DNA of 25,593 nt from CAZOOR01 sp964581505 (GCA_964581505.1 CAZOOR010000037.1:1-25593), one strand, 5' to 3'; numbered from the stretch's first letter, positions 1 through 9,452 are shown. Numbers and translations are program-made. The notes: generated by a model not told the origin, from the letters alone.

Positions 1-46
1 AGATTGGCTTTGCCTGCTGTTCAGAATGTCGAACGTATGTGTTGTA

Positions 47-74
47 AAAACCGCATCCTTCAGGGTGCGGTTTT
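47..74. terminator. Bidirectional Rho-independent terminator after mraY
   Basis: The arms AAAACCGCATCC (47-58) and GGGTGCGGTTTT (63-74) form a 12-bp stem with one G-T pair and a TTCA loop. A run of T follows the stem on both strands, so it can end the murF-mraY transcript (minus strand) and a plus-strand gene arriving from the left. Bases 1-46 are too short to identify. One plus-strand frame stops at 45-47, right at the stem, which fits a gene tail but proves nothing. Confidence 0.75.
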
Positions 75-104
75 AAATAAATAATCATAATGATAAGACT
101 GATT

Positions 105-1235
105 TTATCTTACTTTAAATGTTGCCATTGCGATAATTGCCAGCATAATTGCCATTATATAGAAGCGGAAAACAATCTTGGCTTCGTGCCAGCCTGATTT
201 CTCGAAGTGATGATGAATCGGAGCAATCTTGAAGATGCGTCTGCCCTCACCGTATTTTTTCTTCGTGTATTTATAATATGTAACTTGCAGGATAACCGAC
301 ACAGCTTCCGCAAAGAATATCCCGCCGAGTATGGGCAATAGGAATTCTTTTTTGATTAATATTGCCAATGCACCTATTGCTCCACCAAGTGCCAGAGAAC
401 CTGTATCACCGAGAAATATCTGGGCAGGATAGGAATTATACCATAGGAAACCCAGCGCCGCACCTACTAATGCCGCCGCAAATACAGTCAGTTCACCCGC
501 TCCCGGTAAATGAGTAATGGAAAGATATGAGGCAAATATTGCATTGCCCGTTACATAGGAAATAATTGCAAGTGCCAGTACGGAAATTCCAACTGTTCCG
601 ATTGCCAGACCGTCCAAACCATCGGTTAAATTTACAGCATTTGATGTTGCAGTCAATATAAATATCACCACCGGAATATAGAAAATTCCGAAATCGAAAT
701 TAATATATTTTGCAAACGGTATTGTGGTTAGCGATTTTATTGTCTCGAATTCAGGCGAGAACCATTGAGGGAAAAAGTATATTGCACCACCGAGAATAAG
801 CCCGATTGTAATTTGTCCGACAATTTTGTATCTGCCGATTAATCCTTTCTTATATTTCTTCACTACCTTTAAATAGTCATCTATGAAACCGACTACTCCA
901 AGCCAAAGAGTTACAATAAAAACAAGAATTATGTATGCGTTGCTTATGTCTGCCCACAATAAAGTAGGCAAAAGCAAAGCGTTCAGAACAATAATACCGC
1001 CCATAGTGGGTGTACCTGCTTTGTCTTGATGCAGACCTACCCCTGTCAGTTCGAGTTTTGCAGACTCTCCTATTTGGTGTCTTTTGAGTATGCGAATAAT
1101 TTTCGGTCCGGCGATGAAGCTAATCAGCAACGCCGATATTGCGGCGGCGGCTGACCGGAACGTAATATATTGAAATAGTCCGATACCCGGAAGGTCGAAC
1201 ATTTTACGCAACCATTCTGCGAGTAAATAAATCAT
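105..1235 (-). CDS. mraY: Phospho-N-acetylmuramoyl-pentapeptide-transferase MraY
   Basis: MraY is an integral membrane enzyme. It moves phospho-MurNAc-pentapeptide from UDP to undecaprenyl phosphate, giving lipid I, the first membrane step of peptidoglycan synthesis. The 376-residue length is normal and about ten hydrophobic helices can be seen. Family signatures are present: KAGTPTMGG (residues 72-80), the Mg-binding Asp pair followed by YLK (119-123), NAVNLTDGLDG (199-209), and the HHH cluster (341-343) followed by GWHE. The first Met was chosen because the N-terminus, including DLPGIGLFQYITFR, matches the usual MraY start; no clear Shine-Dalgarno sequence precedes it. It lies 68 bp downstream of murF on the same strand and is the last gene before a terminator. 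murD, which often follows mraY, is not here. Confidence 0.97.
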   Translation of the reverse strand: MIYLLAEWLRKMFDLPGIGLFQYITFRSAAAAISALLISFIAGPKIIRILKRHQIGESAKLELTGVGLHQDKAGTPTMGGIIVLNALLLPTLLWADISNAYIILVFIVTLWLGVVGFIDDYLKVVKKYKKGLIGRYKIVGQITIGLILGGAIYFFPQWFSPEFETIKSLTTIPFAKYINFDFGIFYIPVVIFILTATSNAVNLTDGLDGLAIGTVGISVLALAIISYVTGNAIFASYLSITHLPGAGELTVFAAALVGAALGFLWYNSYPAQIFLGDTGSLALGGAIGALAILIKKEFLLPILGGIFFAEAVSVILQVTYYKYTKKKYGEGRRIFKIAPIHHHFEKSGWHEAKIVFRFYIMAIMLAIIAMATFKVR

Positions 1236-1303
1236 TATGCTGCATTAAGATAATTTACAAACGAATTAACTGCAATATAATATATTTTTTGATAATTTGC
1301 AGA

Positions 1304-2716
1304 TTATTCCGTCAAAAATTTTATTATTCTTTCCATTTCCATTCCGCGCGAACCTTTTACAAGTATTGTATCGCCACGTGCGAGTTCGGTCTTTAATGTA
1401 TCATATAGTTCTTTGTGCGTATCAAAAGATTTGATATTATTCGAATTAATTTTCTTAGCGGCACTATTCATTTCAGCACCAATTACAAAAATATTCTCAA
1501 AATGTACAATACATTCATTGAGTAGGGATATATGCTCTTCTTCAGACGCATCACCGAGTTCACGCATATCACCTAAGGCTATAAATTTCTTACCGTCTGT
1601 TTGTATTTCTTTGAGTGTCAGCAAAGCCATTCGCATTGAATCGGGATTGGCATTATAGCAATCGTTTAATATTTTGACGCCGTTTGCTTCTTGCAAAACC
1701 ATACGTGCATAGCCATGACTATCGTCCTGAGTGTATTTTTCAAGTGTTGCAATAATATCACTTATAGGAACTGCTAATTGAATACCTACTGCAACTGCGG
1801 CAATTGCATTTTGTGCGGCGGCATAGCCCGTTGCATTCAATTTAATTTCCAGAGTTCGTTCGCCATCTCCATTCAAACTTTTATCCGTGATAGATAAATG
1901 CGCTTGTAGCTTCTCGTTGAATGTAACGGTTGCGTGTATTTCCGTCTCTTTGTCTGTACCATAAGTTAGATTTTTATCCAGTATTCGGCGATACTTTTTA
2001 ATTCGTTCATCATCAAGATTTAGGAATGCAAGCCCGTTCTGTTTTTTCAAATGCCCGAAAAGAAACGTTTCCTCCATTTCGACACCGTCTAAATTTAATA
2101 ATTTTTCAAGGTGTTCGCGACCGATATTTGTAAGCAAACCATGCGTGGGTTGGACAATGGAGGTCAGTGTGGCAATTTCTCCGGGTTCGTTCGTGCCGAT
2201 TTCAATTACTGCAATTTCATAAGTGTTATCCAATTGAAGTAATGTGAGTGGTACTCCGATTTGATTATTGTAATTAGCTTCGGTTTTCAGAACATTATAT
2301 TTAGCGGCAAGTATAGCACTACACATTTCCTTTGTTGTGGTTTTGCCGTTAGAACCACCGATGGCAATAACGGGCAGGGTAAACCTATCTCTGTGGAAGC
2401 GTGCCAAACGCCCGAGAGCCTGCAATGTGCTTTTAACAGCAATAACTTGATTGTTCCCAATTTTTTCTCTGTTTGCATCATAGTAATCAATATCAAGAAT
2501 TGCTATTGCCGCACCCTTAGCAAATGCCTCGTTTACTCTTGAATTTCCGTCAAAGTTTTCACCTTTCAAGCCTACAAATATATTTCCTGTTTCAATTGTA
2601 CGGGTATCCGTAGAGACGCCTGTGAAGACGGAATCGCCGTCAGCAGAAAACCGTATATCCTCACCGAATAGTACTTTCAATTCATTGAAATTGAATTTTG
2701 CGTAATTTTTCTTCAT
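1304..2716 (-). CDS. murF: UDP-N-acetylmuramoyl-tripeptide--D-alanyl-D-alanine ligase MurF
   Basis: MurF is the cytoplasmic ATP-dependent ligase that adds D-Ala-D-Ala to UDP-MurNAc-tripeptide, completing the soluble precursor used by MraY. The N-terminal substrate-binding domain includes VSTDTR and GNIFVGLKG (residues 34-52). The Mur-ligase P-loop GGSNGKTTTK lies at about 120-129, followed by NYNNQIGVPLTLL, which is typical of MurF rather than MurE or MurC. The C-terminal domain has NDCYNANPDSM, LGDMRELG and VKGSRGMEME near the end. Its length of 470 residues is normal. It is the first gene of a two-gene unit with mraY. Upstream, an AT-rich gap of 117 bp separates it from a divergent gene and must hold both promoters; no consensus boxes were convincing there. 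Confidence 0.97.
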   Translation of the reverse strand: MKKNYAKFNFNELKVLFGEDIRFSADGDSVFTGVSTDTRTIETGNIFVGLKGENFDGNSRVNEAFAKGAAIAILDIDYYDANREKIGNNQVIAVKSTLQALGRLARFHRDRFTLPVIAIGGSNGKTTTKEMCSAILAAKYNVLKTEANYNNQIGVPLTLLQLDNTYEIAVIEIGTNEPGEIATLTSIVQPTHGLLTNIGREHLEKLLNLDGVEMEETFLFGHLKKQNGLAFLNLDDERIKKYRRILDKNLTYGTDKETEIHATVTFNEKLQAHLSITDKSLNGDGERTLEIKLNATGYAAAQNAIAAVAVGIQLAVPISDIIATLEKYTQDDSHGYARMVLQEANGVKILNDCYNANPDSMRMALLTLKEIQTDGKKFIALGDMRELGDASEEEHISLLNECIVHFENIFVIGAEMNSAAKKINSNNIKSFDTHKELYDTLKTELARGDTILVKGSRGMEMERIIKFLTE

Positions 2717-2833
2717 TTGTTAATTTTTCAAATAAATTTCATATTTTATAATTGTACAAATTTATTAAAAAAAATCTGTTTATTGATGATAAATATTATT
2801 AATTTCTAATCTATTCATTATTTAAAAAGAAAA

Positions 2834-4759
2834 TTGCTGACATTCAATAACATATCGAATAGTATTAAGACAATAACAAGTATTATTTTTGTATTGAATA
2901 TTTTGTCTTATATCAGTTCGGCACAAGTTCTACTGCACGAGCCACAGGCTGACAGCGTTCAATTTCTGCGCTCGCGAAATTTTATTGAATACGGTGTAGA
3001 TAAAGTAAATAACACTTATGTATTTTCCGGCAATTTATTTTATAATAGGAAGTTTAATAAAGATAAAATTTATATTTCGCAGACTTATCGCGGTCTGGGC
3101 GTACATCAGAATTCCAAGTCATTCCGCGACGACGAAAATTTTTCGCTCGCTTATCATTATTCACTTTGGGGGGATTTGTTTGCACTGGCTAAAACCAATT
3201 GGTTCTACTCTTCCGACACAAGAACCCGCGGACAGAATGAATTAAACAGAATGAACGGACTAATGGGACTAAGCTATGCAGGCCTTCACACTCGAACGGA
3301 AATTGTAGCAGGTTACGAACACAATAAACAATTGACTATTAAATCACCAGGATTTATTATTAATTTGAATAGCAATTTCCGAAATATTAATTTTTCCGAC
3401 TATTCCCTGAATGCACGCTTTAGTGGCGAATATTTGAAGTTGAATCTTAATCGAACAAATGCAGATATTGATTTACATAGCATCTTATCGGGGAATTTCG
3501 GTCATGGGAATATGCTCAATTTTAATTTCGGTTATAAAATGATTAAAAGAGATTTGCTTTCCACATGGCTAAACGAGCGGAACTTTATTCCAATCGAACA
3601 GAGACTTGAAAGTAAAATTATCCCGGGCATATATGCAGGATTTAATATATTCAAAAGGCTGAGCGGCTCGGTTGGTATGAACTTGATAAATACTGTTGTT
3701 GATAAATCGTATAACCGCTATGTCGAGCAATTTGCTACCAGCAAAATGAAACGTCAATTTCGAGAATTCCAATTTGGTTTGAATACCGAATTGCGATATG
3801 AATCTGATAATTTTTCACAGGTTTCGGGTATGTACTTTTCTACACGTACAGAAGAAAACAGAGCATTTGAGAAGTTCGATATTGCGGATATAGAGGTAGC
3901 GGAAATCAAAGAACTTGAACGAATGCGAGACAATGCCTCGTCCCGAACAAGGATATTCGCTAATACTTGGTGGCGACCGACTCGCGGTGATACTTTACAC
4001 TTTGACTTTTCCTCGGGTATATACAGATATGATACGCCAAGCGAAAAGAATTATGACGACAGAGACGAATTCTCTTTTCGCTCGGGCATAGAATACATAC
4101 ATAGATTGAACAATCATCTCTCTGCCGGTTTGTTCGTTAAAGTGCAGATGTTGCATCTTGTTTTTCTAAATGCAGAACGCAGTGCTATGAATAATTGGAA
4201 TAGAATACTACGACTGGGCCCACAAGTTAAATGGCGAAATAAATTATTTTCGATTGAACCGCAATTCGAGATTATTGCAAACTATACTGCTTATGATTTT
4301 GATGACATTACCGATAATATACGTAGCTATAGTTTTCGGCAGTTAGGATATCGCGATAGTCTCTGTATATTTTTAGATAGGGATATTACTCTACAGTCGC
4401 GAGTTAGTGTGCGATATTTCGAGCGTGGTATTTTGTATTGGGATTCTTTCTCGGAATCACCACAGAACAGTAATCTGGAGTTCTTTATTAAAATGCTTGC
4501 TTATACGAAAATCAATGATATTGTCAGTATCGGTGCCGGATTGCGTATATATTCGCTGGAACAAAGAAATATTGCAGATGGAAGTGATGAAAAACTATCG
4601 TTCTCTCAGAATTCTTGGGGACCGGAAACCGTGATTCAAGTAAAATTTTTGAACGGAAGCACTATTTCCTTGCAAGGTTGGTATGAATTTCAGTATATTA
4701 ATAAGTTGATGAATAACAAAATCCCAAACTTATTTTTGCTAACTAATTTAGCAATATGA
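2834..4759 (+). CDS. Exported outer-membrane beta-barrel-like protein of unknown function
   Basis: I do not recognise a named family. The N-terminus has a hydrophobic stretch ending ISSAQ, a Bacteroidota-style signal peptide with likely cleavage near residue 30. The rest of the 641 residues is rich in aromatic, Asn and Arg residues, in short alternating stretches separated by polar turns, as in outer-membrane barrels or porins. Several segments read like adjacent strands, for example LNFNFGYKMI and GLFVKVQMLHLVF. The start is TTG: no in-frame ATG lies between the upstream stop at 2807 and the signal peptide, and the Shine-Dalgarno is weak. Its TGA stop overlaps the ATG of the next gene, so the two are probably translationally coupled. 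It is the first gene of a three-gene operon. The barrel fold is inferred from composition and pattern, not from homology. Confidence 0.6.
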   Translation: MLTFNNISNSIKTITSIIFVLNILSYISSAQVLLHEPQADSVQFLRSRNFIEYGVDKVNNTYVFSGNLFYNRKFNKDKIYISQTYRGLGVHQNSKSFRDDENFSLAYHYSLWGDLFALAKTNWFYSSDTRTRGQNELNRMNGLMGLSYAGLHTRTEIVAGYEHNKQLTIKSPGFIINLNSNFRNINFSDYSLNARFSGEYLKLNLNRTNADIDLHSILSGNFGHGNMLNFNFGYKMIKRDLLSTWLNERNFIPIEQRLESKIIPGIYAGFNIFKRLSGSVGMNLINTVVDKSYNRYVEQFATSKMKRQFREFQFGLNTELRYESDNFSQVSGMYFSTRTEENRAFEKFDIADIEVAEIKELERMRDNASSRTRIFANTWWRPTRGDTLHFDFSSGIYRYDTPSEKNYDDRDEFSFRSGIEYIHRLNNHLSAGLFVKVQMLHLVFLNAERSAMNNWNRILRLGPQVKWRNKLFSIEPQFEIIANYTAYDFDDITDNIRSYSFRQLGYRDSLCIFLDRDITLQSRVSVRYFERGILYWDSFSESPQNSNLEFFIKMLAYTKINDIVSIGAGLRIYSLEQRNIADGSDEKLSFSQNSWGPETVIQVKFLNGSTISLQGWYEFQYINKLMNNKIPNLFLLTNLAI

Positions 4760-5187
4760 TTATGGATAATTACATATTAAATATATCGGAAACTTATAGC
4801 AGTGAAAAGAAATCAATAAAATATATTGAGCCTTTAATTAATATAATTAAAGAGAAGATTCCTATTAGTTTGGAAAAATATTATAATATTCTCATTGCAG
4901 TATCCGAAGCATTTAATAATGCTATCATTCACGGGAATAAACTAGATGCAAACAAAAAAGTAGACATCAAAATAATTGCCGATGAACATCTCGTTGAGAT
5001 TCTCGTCAGCGACCAAGGTGAAGGCTTTAATCCCGATGAATTGGCTGACCCTCGTGAACCGGACAACTTGTTGAAAGATAGCGGAAGGGGCGTACTCCTT
5101 ATTAAAGAATTAAGCGATAAAAGCAAGTTCGCTCATACTGCTCAGGGGACTAATGTATTAATGACTTTTTTTATTGAAGAAAAATAA
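4756..5187 (+). CDS. RsbW/SpoIIAB-type HATPase (anti-sigma-factor-like kinase)
   Basis: This is a stand-alone GHKL ATPase domain of 143 residues, the length of serine kinases/anti-sigma factors such as RsbW. The N-box reads EAFNNAIIHGN (residues 51-61), the G1 box DQGEGFNP (86-93) and the G2 box SGRGVLLI (109-116), with GTNVLMTF near the end. In the family such proteins bind ATP and either sequester a sigma factor or phosphorylate a STAS-domain partner. Neither a STAS protein, a sigma factor nor a PP2C phosphatase is seen nearby, so the partner is unknown. The ATG overlaps the previous stop; a second in-frame ATG lies six bases downstream. The next gene starts 12 bp after its stop, so the three genes form one operon. 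The HATPase call is firm; the exact role is inferred. Confidence 0.85.
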   Translation: MIMDNYILNISETYSSEKKSIKYIEPLINIIKEKIPISLEKYYNILIAVSEAFNNAIIHGNKLDANKKVDIKIIADEHLVEILVSDQGEGFNPDELADPREPDNLLKDSGRGVLLIKELSDKSKFAHTAQGTNVLMTFFIEEK

Positions 5188-5199
5188 ACCTTAGGAATA

Positions 5200-7398
5200 A
5201 TGACACCTTATAGAAAAAATAAACTGCTTACTGTCGTTGATGATATTACGGATAAAAATAAGGAAATAAAAATATCTTTGTTGCACGGCAGTTTCGGTAT
5301 AGGAAAAAGCGAATTTATTGAAGAAATGGTTAATGAATTGGCAATTCGAGAATTTCCTGATGCATTCTGCAGTTTTAATTACCATTTTGACAAAACTTTT
5401 CTTGTCGATTTTTTAGCGGCTTTCGATTTTACTATACCCGGAAGCGATACTACAAATATTACTTATAATTTTGACGAGTGCATTTATAATCGTATTCATC
5501 TTAGGGAACTGTTGGATACTGTTGAAATCTCGGATAAGGAACTATATCGGGAAATCTTAAATCGATTAAGCCCCAAATACTTCCATACCGATAACAGCGA
5601 AGAACTTGATGACAAGACTATTGAAGAAAGATTAGCTAATATATTAGATAAGAAAGGCGAACGGCGTTTTCTCTTGCGGCACAATCGCGTTATTGCAGAA
5701 TCTTTGCTTGTTGATTTGATGAACTTTTTCTATCCGTTAAATGATAAATTTAAACTTTACAGTTCCTATTTGTCTGAAATCAAATCACCCGTTAGAATTA
5801 TCATTGTACAGGATAATATTGATTCTCTTACGTATTCTATTCTAAAATGGCTTAATGATGATTTGTTACCACTCTTAATTAACGGAAAGTTCGGGGAGTT
5901 AATTTCATATAATATTGACGAAGAATTAAAAGATATTGAAATATCCAAGTTCTTCGATTTTAGATTTATTATATCCTCTCGAAACGATATTTCGAAATAT
6001 AGTAATTTTGATTTTTTCACTGATAATAAAGTCATTACTCAATCTTGCGAATTGAGTCTGATGGCTCGCAACGAAACAAAAGACTATTTACTTGAACACA
6101 ATATCAATGAATCATTCCTCGATTTATTCTATTCCTATTCTTCCGGTTTACCATTTGTAATTGATTTGCTTGCAGATTTTGAGGAAGACGAAATCAATGA
6201 AGTAATACGCGATAGTATCTATGATATATTTACCGATAAACTGCTGGACGGCAGAAGTGAACATATCGTGGAAGCAATCAAAATGTCCGCCTTGAACAAT
6301 GATTTTGACGAGGACTATCTACGGTGTAATCGTAAAATTGAAGATAATCACAACAAAATATATAATTATCTTCAATTTACTAATGATTTGTATTCTTTGG
6401 AGAATGGCAGACTTTCACTTAAAGAACCAATTAAAAAGTTCTTAGCTATGTCGCTCGAAAGAAATTCAAAAAGCAATGTGATTGAATATCGCAATATTGC
6501 CGCAGTTTATAATAAAACAAAATTGCGTTATTCAAAGTTATCTTCCGAAGAGTTAAATATTCTCCGTAGTTTGGCATATTTCAACAATTTTGATACTAAC
6601 TATGCAATTAATCCGGCATTTGACGACAAATCCGAAGCGGCAAAGAGTTTTATTAAATCACACAAAGATTTATTTATCCATAATAAGCATACGCTTAAAT
6701 TAAAAGACGAGGAACGAGATATTCTCAATGCTTATAATAGAATAATTGACAGACAAAAGTATGAGCTAAAAAAGCAATTTATTGCTAATATTTGGAAGGA
6801 ACGCGAGAAAGAACTGAAGGACAAATTGAGCAAATTGAATAATTCTTTGAACGAAATAGAAGAGAAGGCGAAAGTTTACGGTGATGACCCTGCAAAAGTC
6901 AAAATGCAATATGACACTCACCAGAAAGAATTTATTGAGAAGGAGAACGGTCTGATTAATTTACGAAAGAAATTGGATACATATTCATACAACAAGTATG
7001 TTTTCTCACTTGTGGTTAATATTACTGCGGCTGTAATGTCGTTTATTATCGGATATTTTTTCCCGGAACTTTTCTCTACGCCCGAGAATCATTCTTCCGT
7101 GTTTATTATACAATACATATTATTTTTTATCAGCTTCGTATTCCTTTTGATAGGTGTAAACTTTATATATAAAATTATTAAGGCAATACTGAATAAAAAA
7201 GCTGTAAGAAAAATTCAGGAAGAAATTTCTCAATTAGAAGATGAACGATTGCTACATAAGAAAGAAATGAAATCGCTCAAAACCATACTTGCAGATTGGC
7301 AAAGAAATGTAAATGAAATAAATGAACAAAAACGTACACTAAGCCAAAAAATTAATAAAATTAAAGAATTAAGGGCGGAAACCTATATTTTCTTGTAA
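5200..7398 (+). CDS. STAND-like P-loop NTPase with coiled coils and two C-terminal membrane helices
   Basis: I do not recognise a named family for this 732-residue protein. A Walker A motif, GSFGIGKS, lies at residues 30-37. A beta strand with acidic end, RIIIVQDNID (199-208), fits Walker B. FRFIISSRN (254-262) resembles the sensor strand and GLPF (316-319) the GxP motif of STAND/NB-ARC-type ATPases. A helical region follows. Residues of about 525-598 are strongly charged and heptad-like, suggesting a coiled coil. Two hydrophobic helices follow (about 600-621 and 634-657), then a second coiled coil to the C-terminus. This predicts a cytoplasmic ATPase anchored in the inner membrane, both termini inside. 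AGGA lies only three bases before the ATG. It sits in an operon with a HATPase and a barrel-like protein, which suggests a signalling or stress-sensing role. Function is unknown. Confidence 0.65.
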   Translation: MTPYRKNKLLTVVDDITDKNKEIKISLLHGSFGIGKSEFIEEMVNELAIREFPDAFCSFNYHFDKTFLVDFLAAFDFTIPGSDTTNITYNFDECIYNRIHLRELLDTVEISDKELYREILNRLSPKYFHTDNSEELDDKTIEERLANILDKKGERRFLLRHNRVIAESLLVDLMNFFYPLNDKFKLYSSYLSEIKSPVRIIIVQDNIDSLTYSILKWLNDDLLPLLINGKFGELISYNIDEELKDIEISKFFDFRFIISSRNDISKYSNFDFFTDNKVITQSCELSLMARNETKDYLLEHNINESFLDLFYSYSSGLPFVIDLLADFEEDEINEVIRDSIYDIFTDKLLDGRSEHIVEAIKMSALNNDFDEDYLRCNRKIEDNHNKIYNYLQFTNDLYSLENGRLSLKEPIKKFLAMSLERNSKSNVIEYRNIAAVYNKTKLRYSKLSSEELNILRSLAYFNNFDTNYAINPAFDDKSEAAKSFIKSHKDLFIHNKHTLKLKDEERDILNAYNRIIDRQKYELKKQFIANIWKEREKELKDKLSKLNNSLNEIEEKAKVYGDDPAKVKMQYDTHQKEFIEKENGLINLRKKLDTYSYNKYVFSLVVNITAAVMSFIIGYFFPELFSTPENHSSVFIIQYILFFISFVFLLIGVNFIYKIIKAILNKKAVRKIQEEISQLEDERLLHKKEMKSLKTILADWQRNVNEINEQKRTLSQKINKIKELRAETYIFL

Positions 7399-7493
7399 TT
7401 ATCATAATAATTTATTATTATATAAGTAATTGGCTTGATTTTTGCGAAATTACTATTGCTAACAAGATTTTTATTACTATTTATAGATAGATT

Positions 7494-9452
7494 ATGAGAA
7501 GGGTAACTTTTATAAAGCAAATCCAATATAGATTTGATAATCTGATGTCCAAGGGTACTTTTGCTCCTATTATGCTCTTGATGCTATTATCAATTATGTC
7601 AATCATTTTGATAGCATTGATAACATATTGGAGTGGACCGGCAACATCGGCAACACATATACCAGGCTTAAAAGATGTAAATAATCCGGGCTTTCTCGAT
7701 GTACTTTGGATGACGGTATTGAGAACATTGGACGGTGGTGTAATTGCGGACGACCCGATAGAATTGAGGCATCTGTTATTTATGTTGATTGCGACTGTTG
7801 GTGGTATAGTCATTATAAGTATTTTCATTGGTATTGTCAGCACGGGCGTAATTGGCAAAATGAATAATTTAAGAAAGGGTCGCTCTTTTGTTATTGAACA
7901 TGAACATACGGTCATTTTGGGCTGGTCTTTTCAAGTATTTCAGATTATTTCCGAATTAGTAATTGCCAATGAAAATCAAAAGAACCCGACTATTGCTATA
8001 CTTGCCGAAAAGGACAAGGTCGAAATGGAAGACGAAATCAAAGCAAAAGTCGGCGACTTGGAAAATACACGTGTGATTTGCAGGACAGGTAACCCGATTG
8101 ATTTGCGTGATTTGGAAATAATTAATCTGAATGCGGCAAAAGCAATTATTATTTGCGCCCCCGACTCCGAAGACCCCGATTCGAGTGTTATTAAGACAAT
8201 ACTCGCAATTACAAATAATCCTCATAGAAAACCCCTACCGGAATTATATCATATTGTTGCGGAAATTCGCGACCCGCGCAATGTGGTTATAGCAGAAATA
8301 GCCGGTAAAGATGAAGTACAACTTGTAGTATTTGATTATTTGATTTCTCGAATAACAGCTCAAACATGTCGCCAACCCGGGCTGTCGGTTGTATTTACTG
8401 AATTACTGGATTTTCAGGGTGATGAAATTTATTTTCAACAGGAATCCGGCATTGTTGGGAAAACATTTATAGAAACAATGTTTGCTTACGAAACTTCAAC
8501 AATAATTGGTATTAGACGCAAAGATGGACGCATATTCCTAAAGCCTCCTATGAATACGGTAATTGAGGAGGGTGATAAGGTTATTGCTGTTTCCGAAGAT
8601 GATGACACGGTAGAACTCTCCAATATTAGTGATTACGGGATTGACCCGGGCGCAATACGAAAATCACCCAAATACATACCTCCCAAGCCGGAATCAACCT
8701 TATTGCTTGGCTGGAATAGAAGAGCTTCGCTAATTATCAACGAACTTGATAATTATGTATGGCCCGGTTCAAAAATTACCGTTGTTGCCGAAGACCCGAA
8801 CGCAGAAAAAGAAATATCAATAAATTGTGCCGATTTAACTCATCAAACAATTACATTTTGGTTGGGCGATACGACAAACCGAAAAATTCTTGATGAACTG
8901 AACGTCTGGGAATTTGACCATATTATCGTTTTAAGCCAAACCGATTTGACCGATGTGCAGGCAACTGATGCAAGAACCTTGAATACACTATTGCATCTGC
9001 GTGATATTGCTGATAAACACGGACACGATTTCTCAATAGTTAGTGAAATGTTAGACGACCGCAATCGTGAGCTGGCAGAAATTACTCATACAGACGATTT
9101 TATCGTTAGTGTTAAATTGGATAGTTTGATGCTTTCGCAGATTTCGGAAAACAGAGAATTAAGAACTGTTTTCGAACTTCTATTTAGTGCCGGTGGTCCT
9201 GCTATATATATTAAATCGGCAGAATATTACGTTGAGCTTGGAAGACCCGTTAATTTCTATACGGTGATGGAATCCGCACGCCAACAGAATCAAATCGCCA
9301 TTGGATACAAACTGCACAATGCCAAACCGAGATATGAAGGCGAGACGGAATTATCACACGGTGTATATGTTAATCCGGTGAAGTCTAAGCAAGTCTTTTT
9401 TTCGGAGGGTGATAAAATTATTGTTATGTCTGATGAAGTACAAATCGGATAG
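7494..9452 (+). CDS. CASTOR/POLLUX-like ion channel with tandem RCK-type domains
   Basis: This 652-residue protein has one N-terminal helix (about 24-46), a short re-entrant or pore-like segment containing TLDGG (about 75-90) and a second helix (about 96-122). Two TrkA-N-like Rossmann modules follow, beginning with VILGWSFQVFQIISEL (about 140) and LLLGWNRRASLIINEL (about 402), each with a TrkA-C-like part. This layout is that of the CASTOR/POLLUX family, cation channels best known from plant nuclear envelopes and common, though little studied, in bacteria. The canonical K-channel filter TVGYG is absent, as usual for this family. It starts 95 bp after the NTPase gene and could be a separate transcript or the operon's last gene. 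No good Shine-Dalgarno is visible. The family call is good; the ion is unknown. Confidence 0.82.
   Translation: MRRVTFIKQIQYRFDNLMSKGTFAPIMLLMLLSIMSIILIALITYWSGPATSATHIPGLKDVNNPGFLDVLWMTVLRTLDGGVIADDPIELRHLLFMLIATVGGIVIISIFIGIVSTGVIGKMNNLRKGRSFVIEHEHTVILGWSFQVFQIISELVIANENQKNPTIAILAEKDKVEMEDEIKAKVGDLENTRVICRTGNPIDLRDLEIINLNAAKAIIICAPDSEDPDSSVIKTILAITNNPHRKPLPELYHIVAEIRDPRNVVIAEIAGKDEVQLVVFDYLISRITAQTCRQPGLSVVFTELLDFQGDEIYFQQESGIVGKTFIETMFAYETSTIIGIRRKDGRIFLKPPMNTVIEEGDKVIAVSEDDDTVELSNISDYGIDPGAIRKSPKYIPPKPESTLLLGWNRRASLIINELDNYVWPGSKITVVAEDPNAEKEISINCADLTHQTITFWLGDTTNRKILDELNVWEFDHIIVLSQTDLTDVQATDARTLNTLLHLRDIADKHGHDFSIVSEMLDDRNRELAEITHTDDFIVSVKLDSLMLSQISENRELRTVFELLFSAGGPAIYIKSAEYYVELGRPVNFYTVMESARQQNQIAIGYKLHNAKPRYEGETELSHGVYVNPVKSKQVFFSEGDKIIVMSDEVQIG

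Noticed and set aside
1..46. Possible 3' end of a plus-strand gene stopping at 45-47
   Set aside because: Only about 14 codons are available and the other frames are open too, so no product can be supported.
7399..7440. AT-only inverted repeat (ATAATAA/TTATTAT) after the NTPase gene as terminator
   Set aside because: No G-C pairs are in the stem; such symmetry is expected by chance in this base composition.
7481..7915. Minus-strand open frame of 144 codons
   Set aside because: It lies opposite the start of the channel gene, has no recognisable domain or ribosome site, and is a reading-frame shadow.
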